DNA of 64,000 nucleotides from Bacteroidales bacterium (GTDB lineage Bacteria > Bacteroidota > Bacteroidia > Bacteroidales > Muribaculaceae): positions 49,725 to 113,724 of the forward strand of contig CAAGDX010000025.1 of NCBI GenBank assembly GCA_900768685.1. The letters run 5' to 3'. The notes under the pieces were generated by a model. That model did no database searches and was not told the DNA's origin. It saw nothing but the letters and a program-made list of their open reading frames with translations. Below, in pieces: positions 8,430 through 16,917 of this stretch. The position numbers and the translations under genes were made by a program. Positions within the stretch are counted from its first letter, which is position 1. Every line of letters starts with the position of its first letter.

Positions 8430-9107
8430 ATGAAAAAAATAGTGGCAATAATTTTGGCAGCCGGCAGCGGCACGCGATGTAACACGGAAATCCCCAAGCA
8501 GTATGTTTCCGTGGCAGGTCGTCCTGTGGTGATGTGGAGCATAGATGCTTTCCGCAGTGCAGTGAAAGATGTTGAAACCATAATGGTGATAAACCGGGAA
8601 ACGGAAACATTGTGGCGCGATTTATGCCGCAAATATGATTTTATGTCGCCGAAATTGGTGTATGGCGGTGCAACACGTTGGGAATCAGTGAAAAATGCCA
8701 TTACGTCCATTGCGGATTGCAAGGATGTGACGGTGCTTATACATGATGGTGCACGTCCTGCAGTTGATGCGGAAACGATATCAAACGTAATCCACATGGC
8801 GGAGGTTCATGATGGTGCAATCCCTGCTGTTGCAGTTACGGATTCGCTCCGTATGACAAAAGCGGATGGCAGCAGCGTGGCTGTGGACCGCAGTCTTTAT
8901 CGTGCCGTGCAAACGCCTCAGGGTTTTCCTCTGGACAAACTCGCCCGGGCATACGATTTGCCTTATCGCAGCGATTTTACTGACGATGCCTCAGTGATGG
9001 AAGCCGCAGGTTTTTCAGACTTAGTGCTTGTAGAAGGGTCTCGGAATAATATTAAACTGACCTACGCTGCAGACCTTGTCATATTGGAACATGTGTTGAA
9101 AAAATGA
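8430..9107 (+). CDS. ispD: 2-C-methyl-D-erythritol 4-phosphate cytidylyltransferase
   Basis: A 225-residue enzyme of the non-mevalonate isoprenoid pathway, joining CTP and MEP to give CDP-ME. The signature begins VAIILAAGSGTRCNTEIPKQY, where the family has GxGxRMxxxxPKQ; here Cys replaces Met. VLIHDGARPAV, AVAVTDSLR, VQTPQGF and a C-terminal FTDDASVMEAAG are also present. The ATG at 8430 is preferred over TTG at 8421, which lies in the -7 box. It overlaps recG by 4 bases (ATGA), so the two are co-transcribed. Length is normal and no oddity is seen beyond the very short predicted leader. Confidence 0.94.
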   Translation: MKKIVAIILAAGSGTRCNTEIPKQYVSVAGRPVVMWSIDAFRSAVKDVETIMVINRETETLWRDLCRKYDFMSPKLVYGGATRWESVKNAITSIADCKDVTVLIHDGARPAVDAETISNVIHMAEVHDGAIPAVAVTDSLRMTKADGSSVAVDRSLYRAVQTPQGFPLDKLARAYDLPYRSDFTDDASVMEAAGFSDLVLVEGSRNNIKLTYAADLVILEHVLKK

Positions 9108-11194
9108 ATTCTCTGCGGAAAATAGACATAAAATACCTCAAAGGCGTTGGTCCCAAGCGAGCCGAGTTGCTGAACAAGGAACTTGGCATAAAAACGTTTT
9201 ACGACTTGCTCCACCATTTTCCGTCACATTACATAGACCGCTCTTCCATATATAAAATATCAGACTTAAACGGCGATATGCCATACGTTCAGTTACGCGG
9301 CAGATTCGTGTCGTTCAACACTGTTGGCGAGGGTGCCAGGGCAAGGCTCGTGGCGGCTTTCAGCGATGGAACGGGACTGATGGAAGTGGTGTGGTTTAAT
9401 AGCATAAAGAAAATAAAACAGGCGTATCTCGTTGGAAATGAATACATTCTCTTTGGGAAACCTTCTGTTTTCAACGGTCGCTGGAATATAGTTCACCCGG
9501 AGGTGGATAATGTGGAGTCCGTATCTGCCGCACAGGGTCTTCGCGGCATTTATCCGCTTACGGAAAAACTTCGCAACTCCGGCATAACGTCACGAACTAT
9601 TTTCACGCTTGTGCAAACGGCTATTGCCGGAATAAAAACATTTAAAGAAACGCTGCCGGAGGAAGTGGTTGCGTCACTGCGACTTATGCCTATAGCGGAG
9701 GCAGTGAAAATGATACACTGTCCGCAAAATAATGACGATTTACAGCGTGCAAGATTCCGTTTTAAGTTTGAAGAACTGTTTTATCTGCAACTCAATATTC
9801 GCCGTTTCAGTCGCAAAAGGACGGAAACGATTTCCGGTTTCAAATTTGTGCATATAGGTCACTATTTTAATACGTTTTATAAAACTCAACTTCCATTTCC
9901 GCTCACGGGAGCACAAAAACGTGTTATCAAGGAAATACGAGCCGATATGGGTAGCGGAAGGCAGATGAACAGGCTTCTCCAAGGGGATGTGGGTAGCGGC
10001 AAAACTCTCGTGGCACTGCTTTGTATGCTCATAGCACTGGACAATAATGTGCAGGCTTGCCTCATGGCACCAACGGAAATCCTTGCTACACAGCATTTTC
10101 AGACTATTTCCGAACTTGCAGCACCTATTGGCATAAACGTGAAACTCCTCACCGGTTCCACACCCAAAAAACAGCGTGACATCATAAATGAACAACTACA
10201 GGACGGCTCGCTACATATCCTCATAGGCACTCATGCCGTGATTGAGGACAATGTGGTGTTTAAGAACCTGGGCTTTTGCGTGATAGACGAGCAACATCGC
10301 TTCGGAGTGGTGCAACGCTCCAGGTTGTGGCAGAAAAACGTGATTCCACCGCACATCTTGGTGATGACAGCCACACCTATCCCGCGAACACTTGCCATGA
10401 CCGTTTACGGCGACCTTGACGTTTCCGTGATAGACGAGATGCCACCGGGCAGAAAGCCTGTGGAGACGCTTTTGCGGTATGAGGAACAGCGATTTAAGGT
10501 TTATCAGGCTATAGGTCAGCGTCTTCGTCAGGGTAGGCAGGTTTATATAGTCTATCCTCTCATAGCGGAGAATGAAAAGTTGGACTTGAAGTGCCTGGAA
10601 GAAGGCTATGAGACTATTCGTGAGACGTTTAGCAACTATAAAGTGGCATACGTGCATGGGAAAATGAAACCTGCTGAAAAAGACTATCAGATGAGCCTTT
10701 TTGCTTCCGGGGAAGCACAAATTTTAGTGGCAACAACGGTGATAGAAGTGGGAGTGAACGTGCCCAATGCCACGGTTATGTTGATAGAAAATGCAGAGCG
10801 ATTCGGACTTTCTCAACTCCACCAGTTGCGAGGCAGAGTAGGGCGAGGTGGAGGACAAAGTTACTGCATACTTATGTCCAAGCCTAATATTTCCAAAATC
10901 ACCCGACAGAGACTCGAGATAATGACCACTACCACAGACGGCTTTATAGTTGCGGAAGCAGACTTGAAGATGCGAGGTCCCGGCGATATCGAGGGAACAA
11001 TGCAGAGTGGTATTGCTTTTGACTTGAAGATTGCAAACCTGGCGCAAGACGGACAAATAGTTCAAATTGCACATAACACTGCAGAGGCTATCCTGGACCG
11101 TGACCCGGATTTGTCACAGCCAAATCACAAAATTCTTGCAGAAACGCTTACTCTCCTTTTTGACAGAAAAATAGACCTGAGCAGGATAAGTTGA
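9104..11194 (+). CDS. recG: ATP-dependent DNA helicase RecG
   Basis: A 696-residue branch-migrating helicase that remodels stalled replication forks and Holliday junctions. The N-terminal wedge region starts with KYLKGVGPKRAELL and the fork-binding OB fold. The helicase core from about residue 270 has Walker A GDVGSGKTLVALL, motif TEILA, the DEQH box in CVIDEQHRFG, TATPIPRTLA, and in the second lobe VATTVIEVGVNVPNA and QLRGRVGRGGGQSYC. The C-terminal TRG-type motif region is present (LKMRGPGDIEGTMQSG). The start overlaps ispD by 4 bases. Size and motifs are complete. Confidence 0.96.
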   Translation: MNSLRKIDIKYLKGVGPKRAELLNKELGIKTFYDLLHHFPSHYIDRSSIYKISDLNGDMPYVQLRGRFVSFNTVGEGARARLVAAFSDGTGLMEVVWFNSIKKIKQAYLVGNEYILFGKPSVFNGRWNIVHPEVDNVESVSAAQGLRGIYPLTEKLRNSGITSRTIFTLVQTAIAGIKTFKETLPEEVVASLRLMPIAEAVKMIHCPQNNDDLQRARFRFKFEELFYLQLNIRRFSRKRTETISGFKFVHIGHYFNTFYKTQLPFPLTGAQKRVIKEIRADMGSGRQMNRLLQGDVGSGKTLVALLCMLIALDNNVQACLMAPTEILATQHFQTISELAAPIGINVKLLTGSTPKKQRDIINEQLQDGSLHILIGTHAVIEDNVVFKNLGFCVIDEQHRFGVVQRSRLWQKNVIPPHILVMTATPIPRTLAMTVYGDLDVSVIDEMPPGRKPVETLLRYEEQRFKVYQAIGQRLRQGRQVYIVYPLIAENEKLDLKCLEEGYETIRETFSNYKVAYVHGKMKPAEKDYQMSLFASGEAQILVATTVIEVGVNVPNATVMLIENAERFGLSQLHQLRGRVGRGGGQSYCILMSKPNISKITRQRLEIMTTTTDGFIVAEADLKMRGPGDIEGTMQSGIAFDLKIANLAQDGQIVQIAHNTAEAILDRDPDLSQPNHKILAETLTLLFDRKIDLSRIS

Positions 11195-11300
11195 GGCTTA
11201 TAGTTGCCAAATTAGCAAAAAAGTAATAAAATTTGGTGTAATAGTAGAAAAAGACAAAAAGTTTTTCAGAATAATTATATAAAAATACAAAATTTAGTAG

Positions 11301-11308
11301 TAAATTTG
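11301..11308 (+). promoter_or_regulatory. Possible -7 box of the arginine operon
   Basis: TAAATTTG at 11301-11308, about 84 bases before argR. No TTG sits at the usual -33 distance, so this may be an activated or weak promoter. The leader is long enough for operator sites, but I could not identify a clear ARG box pair by eye. Confidence 0.4.
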
Positions 11309-11392
11309 CAAAAACTTACCACACCGAAAAAAGACCAACCAATATAAATAGTAAACTAAAAAATAACTAATATATCTAAAAACATTGCTCTT

Positions 11393-11920
11393 ATGAAAAA
11401 CAGAAAATCACGTATCGCTGTCATTACCGAGATTCTTGATAAACACGTTATCAGAAGCCAGGAGGATATTCTTCGCAGACTTCAAGAACGAGGAATTAAC
11501 GTAACACAAGCAACTCTCTCTCGCGACCTTAAAAAATTGCGCGCGAGCAAAACTACAGACGGTAACGGGCTTTACAGATACATAATCCTCGAGCCGGAAC
11601 AAATGAACGAAGTGAACGAACTCTCCGATGTGCCTGTACTCATGGCAAGCCAGAGAGAAAAGTTCTCAAATGCAGTGCTGTCTTGTGCCATTTCAAACAA
11701 TATCGTGGTGATAAAGACACGAAATGGCTATGCAAGCGGCTTTGCATACGATATTGATACTCTACGCTCTCCTCACATCCTTGGCACTGTTCCCGGTGCG
11801 GATACGGTTTTGATGGTTGTTGACGCAAAACTCAAACATGAGCAGATAGTTGAACTGCTCACGTCAATTCTGCCTCCGCAAGTGATAGAAGGGCTTGGTG
11901 ACGATTGGATGTTTGCATAA
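11393..11920 (+). CDS. argR: Arginine repressor ArgR
   Basis: A 175-residue arginine-responsive regulator. Residues 1-75 form the winged-helix DNA-binding domain (RIAVITEILDKHVIRSQEDILRRL, then GINVTQATLSRDLKKLRASK with the characteristic SRDLKxL). The C-terminal hexamerisation and arginine-binding domain includes the GTVPGADTVLMVV stretch, close to the GTIAGDDT-type signature in which Asp residues contact arginine. It leads the operon with a GNAT acyltransferase, argG and argC, so it probably regulates itself. It is slightly longer than the E. coli protein (156 residues), mainly between the two domains. Confidence 0.93.
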   Translation: MKNRKSRIAVITEILDKHVIRSQEDILRRLQERGINVTQATLSRDLKKLRASKTTDGNGLYRYIILEPEQMNEVNELSDVPVLMASQREKFSNAVLSCAISNNIVVIKTRNGYASGFAYDIDTLRSPHILGTVPGADTVLMVVDAKLKHEQIVELLTSILPPQVIEGLGDDWMFA

Positions 11921-11983
11921 ATAGGACAAAATTATATTTACAATTTCACATTAAGATAAAAAAGATTTAGTTTTTAACGAAAA

Positions 11984-12550
11984 ATGTCAGACTGTTCAGA
12001 AATAGAAATTTTCGTAGCCGGTGAGGAACACGTCAAATATGTTGACGAAATACTGGAAACCATCACTGCCGCAGCAAAAGTCCGCGGCACGGGTATTGCC
12101 AAGCGTTCCCCGGAATATGTTCGGCAGAAAATGCTTGAACATAAAGCAGTTGTTGCACTTTGCGGCGATGAATTTGCCGGGTTTAGTTACATTGAGTGCT
12201 GGAGCAACAAGCAGTTTGTTGCAAACTCCGGACTTATAGTTGCAAACAAGTATAGAGGAATGGGATTGTCACGACGAATAAAGGAACGAATTTTCAAGCT
12301 TTCACGTGAAATGTTCCCTAACGCAAAAATTTTCTCGCTCACTACAGGTGCAGCAGTGATGAAAATAAATTTTGAACTCGGTTACCGTCCGGTCACTTTT
12401 GATGAGTTGACAACAGACGAAGCCTTCTGGCGCGGTTGCGAAAGTTGCGTGAATTATGATATTCTTCAGCGTAACGGCGGACATAAATGCCTCTGCACAG
12501 GTCTTTTGTATGACCCGGAGGAACCGTACCACAACACTATCATTAAATAA
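11984..12550 (+). CDS. GNAT acyltransferase, probable N-acylglutamate synthase of arginine synthesis
   Basis: A 188-residue GNAT-fold protein. The acyl-CoA pyrophosphate loop is visible as NKYRGMGLSRRIKERIF around residues 85-101 (R-G-x-G-L-[SA]), preceded by the beta-strand SGLIVAN. It sits 63 bases after argR and 36 before argG, so a role in arginine synthesis is strongly implied. Bacteroides make arginine through N-succinyl intermediates (known for their succinylornithine transcarbamylase), so this enzyme may transfer succinyl rather than acetyl to glutamate. That substrate choice is inference. The C-terminus has a Cys-rich stretch (GCESCVN, KCLCTG), unusual for a GNAT and perhaps regulatory or metal-related. 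Confidence 0.75.
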   Translation: MSDCSEIEIFVAGEEHVKYVDEILETITAAAKVRGTGIAKRSPEYVRQKMLEHKAVVALCGDEFAGFSYIECWSNKQFVANSGLIVANKYRGMGLSRRIKERIFKLSREMFPNAKIFSLTTGAAVMKINFELGYRPVTFDELTTDEAFWRGCESCVNYDILQRNGGHKCLCTGLLYDPEEPYHNTIIK

Positions 12551-12586
12551 TCAAGTTATAAACAAACATTCATTCACAAACCATAT

Positions 12587-13798
12587 ATGGAAAAGAAAAA
12601 AGTAGTATTGGCATTCAGCGGTGGTCTTGACACTTCTTTTGCCGTAAAATACCTCAGCGAAGACTGCGGATACGATGTCTATACCGCTATCGCTAACACC
12701 GGCGGTTTCTCCAAGGAAGAACTCGCAAACATAGAAAAGCGTGCTTTGGCTCTCGGTGCCGTTCAACATGCTACACTTGATATCACTCAGGAATACTATA
12801 ATCGCAGCATAAAATACATGATTTTCGGAAATGTGCTCCGCAACGGCACTTATCCTATTTCCGTCAGTTCCGAACGTATTTTCCAAGCAATTGCGATTAT
12901 CGAGTACGCAAAAAGAATTGGAGCTCACTGCGTGGCTCACGGCAGCACAAGTGCAGGTAACGACCAGATTCGCTTTGACCTCACTTTCCAAATTCTGGCT
13001 CCGGAAATTGAAATCATCACTCCTACCCGTGACATGAACCTCACTCGCGAGTACGAAATAGAGTACCTCAAACAGCATGGCTATGAGGCTGACTTCACAA
13101 AACTTGAGTATTCTATCAATAAAGGTCTTTGGGGTACAAGCGTAGGTGGCAAGGAAACTCTCAAGAGTAACCTTACTCTGCCGGAAGAGGCTTATCCAAC
13201 TCAGATGACTGCAAAGGAAGATGCTCAAATTACCATTGATTTCGAGCAGGGCGAAATTTCTGCTATAAACGGCACTAAATACGATGACAAAGTGGCTGCT
13301 ATCCAGGCACTTGAAGCACTTGTGGCTCCATACGCCCTCGGACGTGATATGCACATCGGCGACACTATTATCGGTATTAAGGGTCGTGTGGGCTTTGAAG
13401 CCGGTGCACCGTTGCTGATTATTGCGGCACACAAAATGCTGGAAAAGCACACTCTCACAAAGTGGCAACAGTACTGGAAAGACCAACTCGGAAACTGGTA
13501 TGGAATGTTCCTCCACGAAGCACAGTACCTGGAACCGGTGATGCGTGAAATAGAGGCATATCTGGAAAAGTCACAGCGTAATGTTACAGGTCGCGTGATT
13601 GTGAACCTTATGCCATACAGATACGTTTTAGTGGGTGTGGAAAGTGATTATGACCTGATGAAAACAGACTTCGGTGAATATGGCGAACTTAGCCGTGCTT
13701 GGACTGCAGACGACATCAAGGGCTTCACCACTATCCTCGGAAACCAGATGAAAATATATCACAGTGTGCTGAAACGTAACGATAAATCAGACTTTTAA
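12587..13798 (+). CDS. argG: Argininosuccinate synthase
   Basis: A 403-residue enzyme joining citrulline and aspartate with ATP in the penultimate arginine step. The N-type ATP pyrophosphatase P-loop is near the N-terminus (VVLAFSGGLDTSFAVKYL, where SGGxDTS is diagnostic). Next come HGSTSAGNDQIRFDLTFQ and, around residues 178-188, YSINKGLWGTSVGG. It follows the GNAT gene by 36 bases and precedes argC by 5. This sequence is typical of the bacteroidal branch. No damage is seen. Confidence 0.95.
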   Translation: MEKKKVVLAFSGGLDTSFAVKYLSEDCGYDVYTAIANTGGFSKEELANIEKRALALGAVQHATLDITQEYYNRSIKYMIFGNVLRNGTYPISVSSERIFQAIAIIEYAKRIGAHCVAHGSTSAGNDQIRFDLTFQILAPEIEIITPTRDMNLTREYEIEYLKQHGYEADFTKLEYSINKGLWGTSVGGKETLKSNLTLPEEAYPTQMTAKEDAQITIDFEQGEISAINGTKYDDKVAAIQALEALVAPYALGRDMHIGDTIIGIKGRVGFEAGAPLLIIAAHKMLEKHTLTKWQQYWKDQLGNWYGMFLHEAQYLEPVMREIEAYLEKSQRNVTGRVIVNLMPYRYVLVGVESDYDLMKTDFGEYGELSRAWTADDIKGFTTILGNQMKIYHSVLKRNDKSDF

Positions 13799-13803
13799 CC
13801 ATT

Positions 13804-14781
13804 ATGATACAAGTAGGAATTATAGGCGGTGCCGGCTACACGGCGGGTGAACTTATCAGATTGCTGTTGGACCACCCGGACGTGGAACTTTGTTGGGTTC
13901 ATTCTTCAAGTAATGCAGGCAAAAAAGTGGCTGAAATTCATAAAGGACTTTTTGGCGAAACAGAACTCGTGTTTACAGACAAATACGATTTTGGCTGCAT
14001 AAATATGCTCTTTTTCTGCACTCCTCACGGAGAATCTCGCAATTTTATGCAGGAACATGCAGGGGAGATGCCAAAAGACCTGAAAATCATAGACTTATCT
14101 AATGATTTCAGACTCTATGACGGCAAACACGACTTTGTGTATGGTCTGCCGGAACTGAACCGCAAAAAAATGGTGCGTGGTGCCATTCATGTGGCTAATC
14201 CGGGATGTTTTGCCACTGCAATACAACTTGCCTTGCTCCCACTTGCAAAAAATCTGCTTCTCCATTCAGACATCCATATCACCGCTATCACGGGTAGCAC
14301 CGGAGCAGGTGTAAAACCGTCTGCTACAACGCATTACTCATGGCGTAACGACAATGTCTCCATTTACAAGCCTTTCCGTCACCAGCACCTTGACGAAATT
14401 CGTCAGACGGTGACTGAATTGCAAAACGGATTTAATTCGGAGATTCTTTTCGTGCCTATGCGTGGCTGTTTCTCTCGTGGTATTCTCGCTTCCATTTATC
14501 TGGATTGCAACCTGAGTATTGAGGAGGTGACGCATCTATATGAGGAGTATTATTCGGACCACAGTTTCACGTTTATTTCTTCTGCTCCTGTGGATTTGAA
14601 GGATGTGGTGAACACTAACAAGTGCCTTATACACCTTGAAAAGATTGATGGCAAATTGCTCATCACTTCTGTTATAGATAATCTTGTGAAGGGTGCTTCC
14701 GGTACTGCCGTTCACAATATGAATCTCCTTTTCGGGTTGTCTGAAAAAATTGGATTGCAACTGAAAGCGTCTGCTTTCTGA
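13804..14781 (+). CDS. argC: N-acyl-gamma-glutamyl-phosphate reductase
   Basis: A 325-residue NADPH-dependent reductase making the acylglutamate semialdehyde. The Rossmann motif is at the start (VGIIGGAGYTAGELIRLLLDHP). The catalytic Cys is in HVANPGCFATAIQLALLPL, around residue 138, and FVPMRGCFSRGI follows, typical of ArgC. It begins 5 bases after argG and ends the operon; a strong terminator follows at 14819. In organisms using succinylated intermediates the substrate would be the N-succinyl compound, which cannot be read from the sequence. Confidence 0.94.
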   Translation: MIQVGIIGGAGYTAGELIRLLLDHPDVELCWVHSSSNAGKKVAEIHKGLFGETELVFTDKYDFGCINMLFFCTPHGESRNFMQEHAGEMPKDLKIIDLSNDFRLYDGKHDFVYGLPELNRKKMVRGAIHVANPGCFATAIQLALLPLAKNLLLHSDIHITAITGSTGAGVKPSATTHYSWRNDNVSIYKPFRHQHLDEIRQTVTELQNGFNSEILFVPMRGCFSRGILASIYLDCNLSIEEVTHLYEEYYSDHSFTFISSAPVDLKDVVNTNKCLIHLEKIDGKLLITSVIDNLVKGASGTAVHNMNLLFGLSEKIGLQLKASAF

Positions 14782-14818
14782 TGTTATATAGCAAAATCTA
14801 TACGATTTAGCTTTTTGC

Positions 14819-14860
14819 AAAATTGGCAAGGTCATATACGACCTTGCCAATTTTGTTTTT
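14819..14860 (+). terminator. Terminator of the arginine operon
   Basis: A perfect 15-bp stem (AAAATTGGCAAGGTC / GACCTTGCCAATTTT, 14819-14833 and 14840-14854), 6-nt loop, then GTTTTT. It lies 38 bases after argC. Confidence 0.9.
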
Positions 14861-14874
14861 GGGAGGTATCTCTC

Positions 14875-14906
14875 CCCCACCTAGCCGCTGTAGCGGCTAG
14901 GTGGGG
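14875..14906. repeat. Perfect 32-bp palindromic hairpin, possible REP-like element
   Basis: Arms CCCCACCTAGCCGCT and AGCGGCTAGGTGGGG with a 2-base centre. It is GC-rich and has no T-run, so it is not an ordinary terminator. Together with the direct repeat at 14944/15000 it fills the space between two convergent operons. Confidence 0.7.
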
Positions 14907-14943
14907 TTAACCGATTGCCGCAAGCTCTCCAAGCTTGCATCTT

Positions 14944-15016
14944 GGTGTTATCCCGATTTGTTTGGCAGGTTAGTTTGGGATGCCGCGGCACTACAAGCGG
15001 GTGTTATCCCGGTTTG
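14944..15016. repeat. Pair of 17-bp near-identical direct repeats, 56 bp apart
   Basis: GGTGTTATCCCGATTTG at 14944-14960 and GGTGTTATCCCGGTTTG at 15000-15016 differ at one base. They flank a 39-bp stretch that contains a GGGAT complementary to the ATCCC of the repeat. Nothing coding is seen here. Confidence 0.65.
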
Positions 15017-15019
15017 CTT

Positions 15020-15730
15020 CTATTCGGAGAATTTGCGGTAATATTCTTCCAGGATATAGCGGATGTTGAAGTAGTAGCCTTGCGGTGACTTTTCGCTTGC
15101 TTGCTTTACTGCGATATAGTCGAAATACGGTTCAACGTACTGCTGGCTGTCTGCTACCACATTTTGGAAATTGAGAATATTGTACTCGTGCTTTGGATTT
15201 ATCACAAACCAAGCATTGTCCGTGTCCAGTCCCGTGCCTGTGGAGACTATCGCTTCCAGAAGGTGATTAAGACGATACTGCCAGATTGCGGCACGATTGT
15301 GTTTCTGACGCTTTTGCAGAGCAAAAATAAGAAAATTTATTTGCTGGAAGTCAAACGGGTCATCTTTCAGTGCATGTTCCGCGTATGAAATAATGGAGTC
15401 AAGTTCCACGCGAGTGTGATTCTGCTTGTAGTAAAGTTTTTCTATTTCTTCGCTCCGCTCGCTTTTGCGGTAGGGGTTGAAATCCTCCTGGAAAAGCATA
15501 CCCAGGTAGAGATGACGGTAGTCCTGAAGCGTCATTATTGTCTCGTTCTGCTCATATTGGTGCATGAGTTTCGGATAATAATACTTTGAGTTAGGGTCTG
15601 TTACGTCACGACGAATCTGCTCCATATCAGGGCGTTCGATAGTAATCTTCTTTTCCGGAGATTTAGCGGAAACAAGGGTTGCGGAGATTATTATTGCTGT
15701 GAAAAATATGTATCTTATAATGCTGTTCAT
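15020..15730 (-). CDS. DUF4919-like exported protein
   Basis: A 236-residue protein with a signal peptide (MNSIIRYIFFTAIIISATLVSA, residues 1-22). The mature part is helical and TPR-like, with conserved-looking segments YYYPKLMHQYEQNETIMTL, YRHLYLGMLFQEDFNPY and a C-terminal GYYFNIRYILEEYYRKF. This matches my memory of the Bacteroidota family DUF4919, whose function is unknown. It is the last gene of a four-gene minus-strand operon, 8 bases after the ABC permease. It is probably periplasmic or surface-facing and may assist whatever that transporter handles. Confidence 0.75.
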   Translation of the reverse strand: MNSIIRYIFFTAIIISATLVSAKSPEKKITIERPDMEQIRRDVTDPNSKYYYPKLMHQYEQNETIMTLQDYRHLYLGMLFQEDFNPYRKSERSEEIEKLYYKQNHTRVELDSIISYAEHALKDDPFDFQQINFLIFALQKRQKHNRAAIWQYRLNHLLEAIVSTGTGLDTDNAWFVINPKHEYNILNFQNVVADSQQYVEPYFDYIAVKQASEKSPQGYYFNIRYILEEYYRKFSE

Positions 15731-15738
15731 GATGAAAA

Positions 15739-16917
15739 TCAGTGTTTATAAAAGGAACGTTTTACATTTCTGTTTATTGTGAACAAATTTACCATTGTAA
15801 TCACAAAAATTATTAAAAAGCCTATCGTACATGCAGTGAAAGGCGAAGCGGACTTCAGTCCTGTCTGAGAAAGAATGGAAGTCCAAAGGTGAGATGCAAT
15901 TAGCATTATTGCGGCGGAAATAATGTAAACTGCTATGTTTACGGCTATAACAATATTATAATAGTGTCTGCAAATCTCGCTTGGTTTGAAGCCGAGCATC
16001 ATCAGACTGTGAATTTTGTCCTTGTTTTTCTGCAGCAGGAGATGAAGCGAGAGCAGCAAGATAAAGAGAGCGAGGCAAGAAATCACTATGCCGATAGTGA
16101 TGAGAATAGACGTCAAAAGAAGGAGGAAAAAATGTGCTTTGTCGGCACTTTCGGAGCCTGAATCCGTGTCGTAGCCTTTTTCACTTATATAGTTTTCCAC
16201 TTCCGGGTCGCCCGGACGTGACACTTCCACAATCAGCCTTGTGGCAGGTGTTTCGCCCTCGGAAAAAATAGCGTTGGCGTATTCCATAAATTTTTCCGGC
16301 ACGGCAATGGTGTTCAGTCGTGAGGAAAAACCGACAATTCGCCCTGTGAAGTATTCTTGCCTTCCGTTTCCGCTGAGTGACAGGCGGATAGAGAATATTT
16401 TTATCATTTCTTCGCTCACTGTAGGCAGTCCTTGTGATGAGGCAAAGCCGAAGTTGTAAAGTGAAAGGTAGTCTTTTGGAAGTATTATCGGCACGGTTCT
16501 GCTACCGGGTTCGTAATGCCAGGTTGAGGGCTTGACGTCGATAAATCTATCCGGGATAGCCTCAAAAAAGAGGGCGGTTGACATTCCGCGTCCGCCAACG
16601 TTTACCATAGCGTTCACACTGAACTGCGACGGCACGAATTTGCCCAAGTCTTTTACCCACGGCTGCGACTGTAAATCCGCAATTTCTTCTTCATCAAAAG
16701 CCAAATCACCGCCACCAAGAGCCTTAACGTGCTTTGATAAAACAAAATAACTGCTTGGTACCACACTTTCCGCACCGCTGAGGATTTTATTCACATCGGA
16801 ATAAAATTTTATTGCCGTCAGCACTATTGCCAGCCCCACAAGGTTTGCAAGAGCATAGCCTGCAATTTGTGCGGCACTCACGTTTTTATGTAGCAATGTT
16901 TTTACTAAGTTCTTCAT
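15739..16917 (-). CDS. ABC transporter permease, FtsX/MacB-like
   Basis: A 392-residue inner-membrane protein. One transmembrane helix lies near the N-terminus (about residues 17-40, IAGYALANLVGLAIVLTAIKF). A large extracytoplasmic domain follows (residues 45-265). Three C-terminal helices cover about residues 268-300, 318-345 and 355-380, with the FtsX-family helix pair around LLLSLHLLLQKNKDKIHSLMMLGF. This is the layout of exporters such as LolC/E or MacB, which move lipoproteins or peptides out of the inner membrane rather than importing. It overlaps the ATPase gene upstream by 4 bases. Substrate unknown. Confidence 0.85.
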   Translation of the reverse strand: MKNLVKTLLHKNVSAAQIAGYALANLVGLAIVLTAIKFYSDVNKILSGAESVVPSSYFVLSKHVKALGGGDLAFDEEEIADLQSQPWVKDLGKFVPSQFSVNAMVNVGGRGMSTALFFEAIPDRFIDVKPSTWHYEPGSRTVPIILPKDYLSLYNFGFASSQGLPTVSEEMIKIFSIRLSLSGNGRQEYFTGRIVGFSSRLNTIAVPEKFMEYANAIFSEGETPATRLIVEVSRPGDPEVENYISEKGYDTDSGSESADKAHFFLLLLTSILITIGIVISCLALFILLLSLHLLLQKNKDKIHSLMMLGFKPSEICRHYYNIVIAVNIAVYIISAAIMLIASHLWTSILSQTGLKSASPFTACTIGFLIIFVITMVNLFTINRNVKRSFYKH

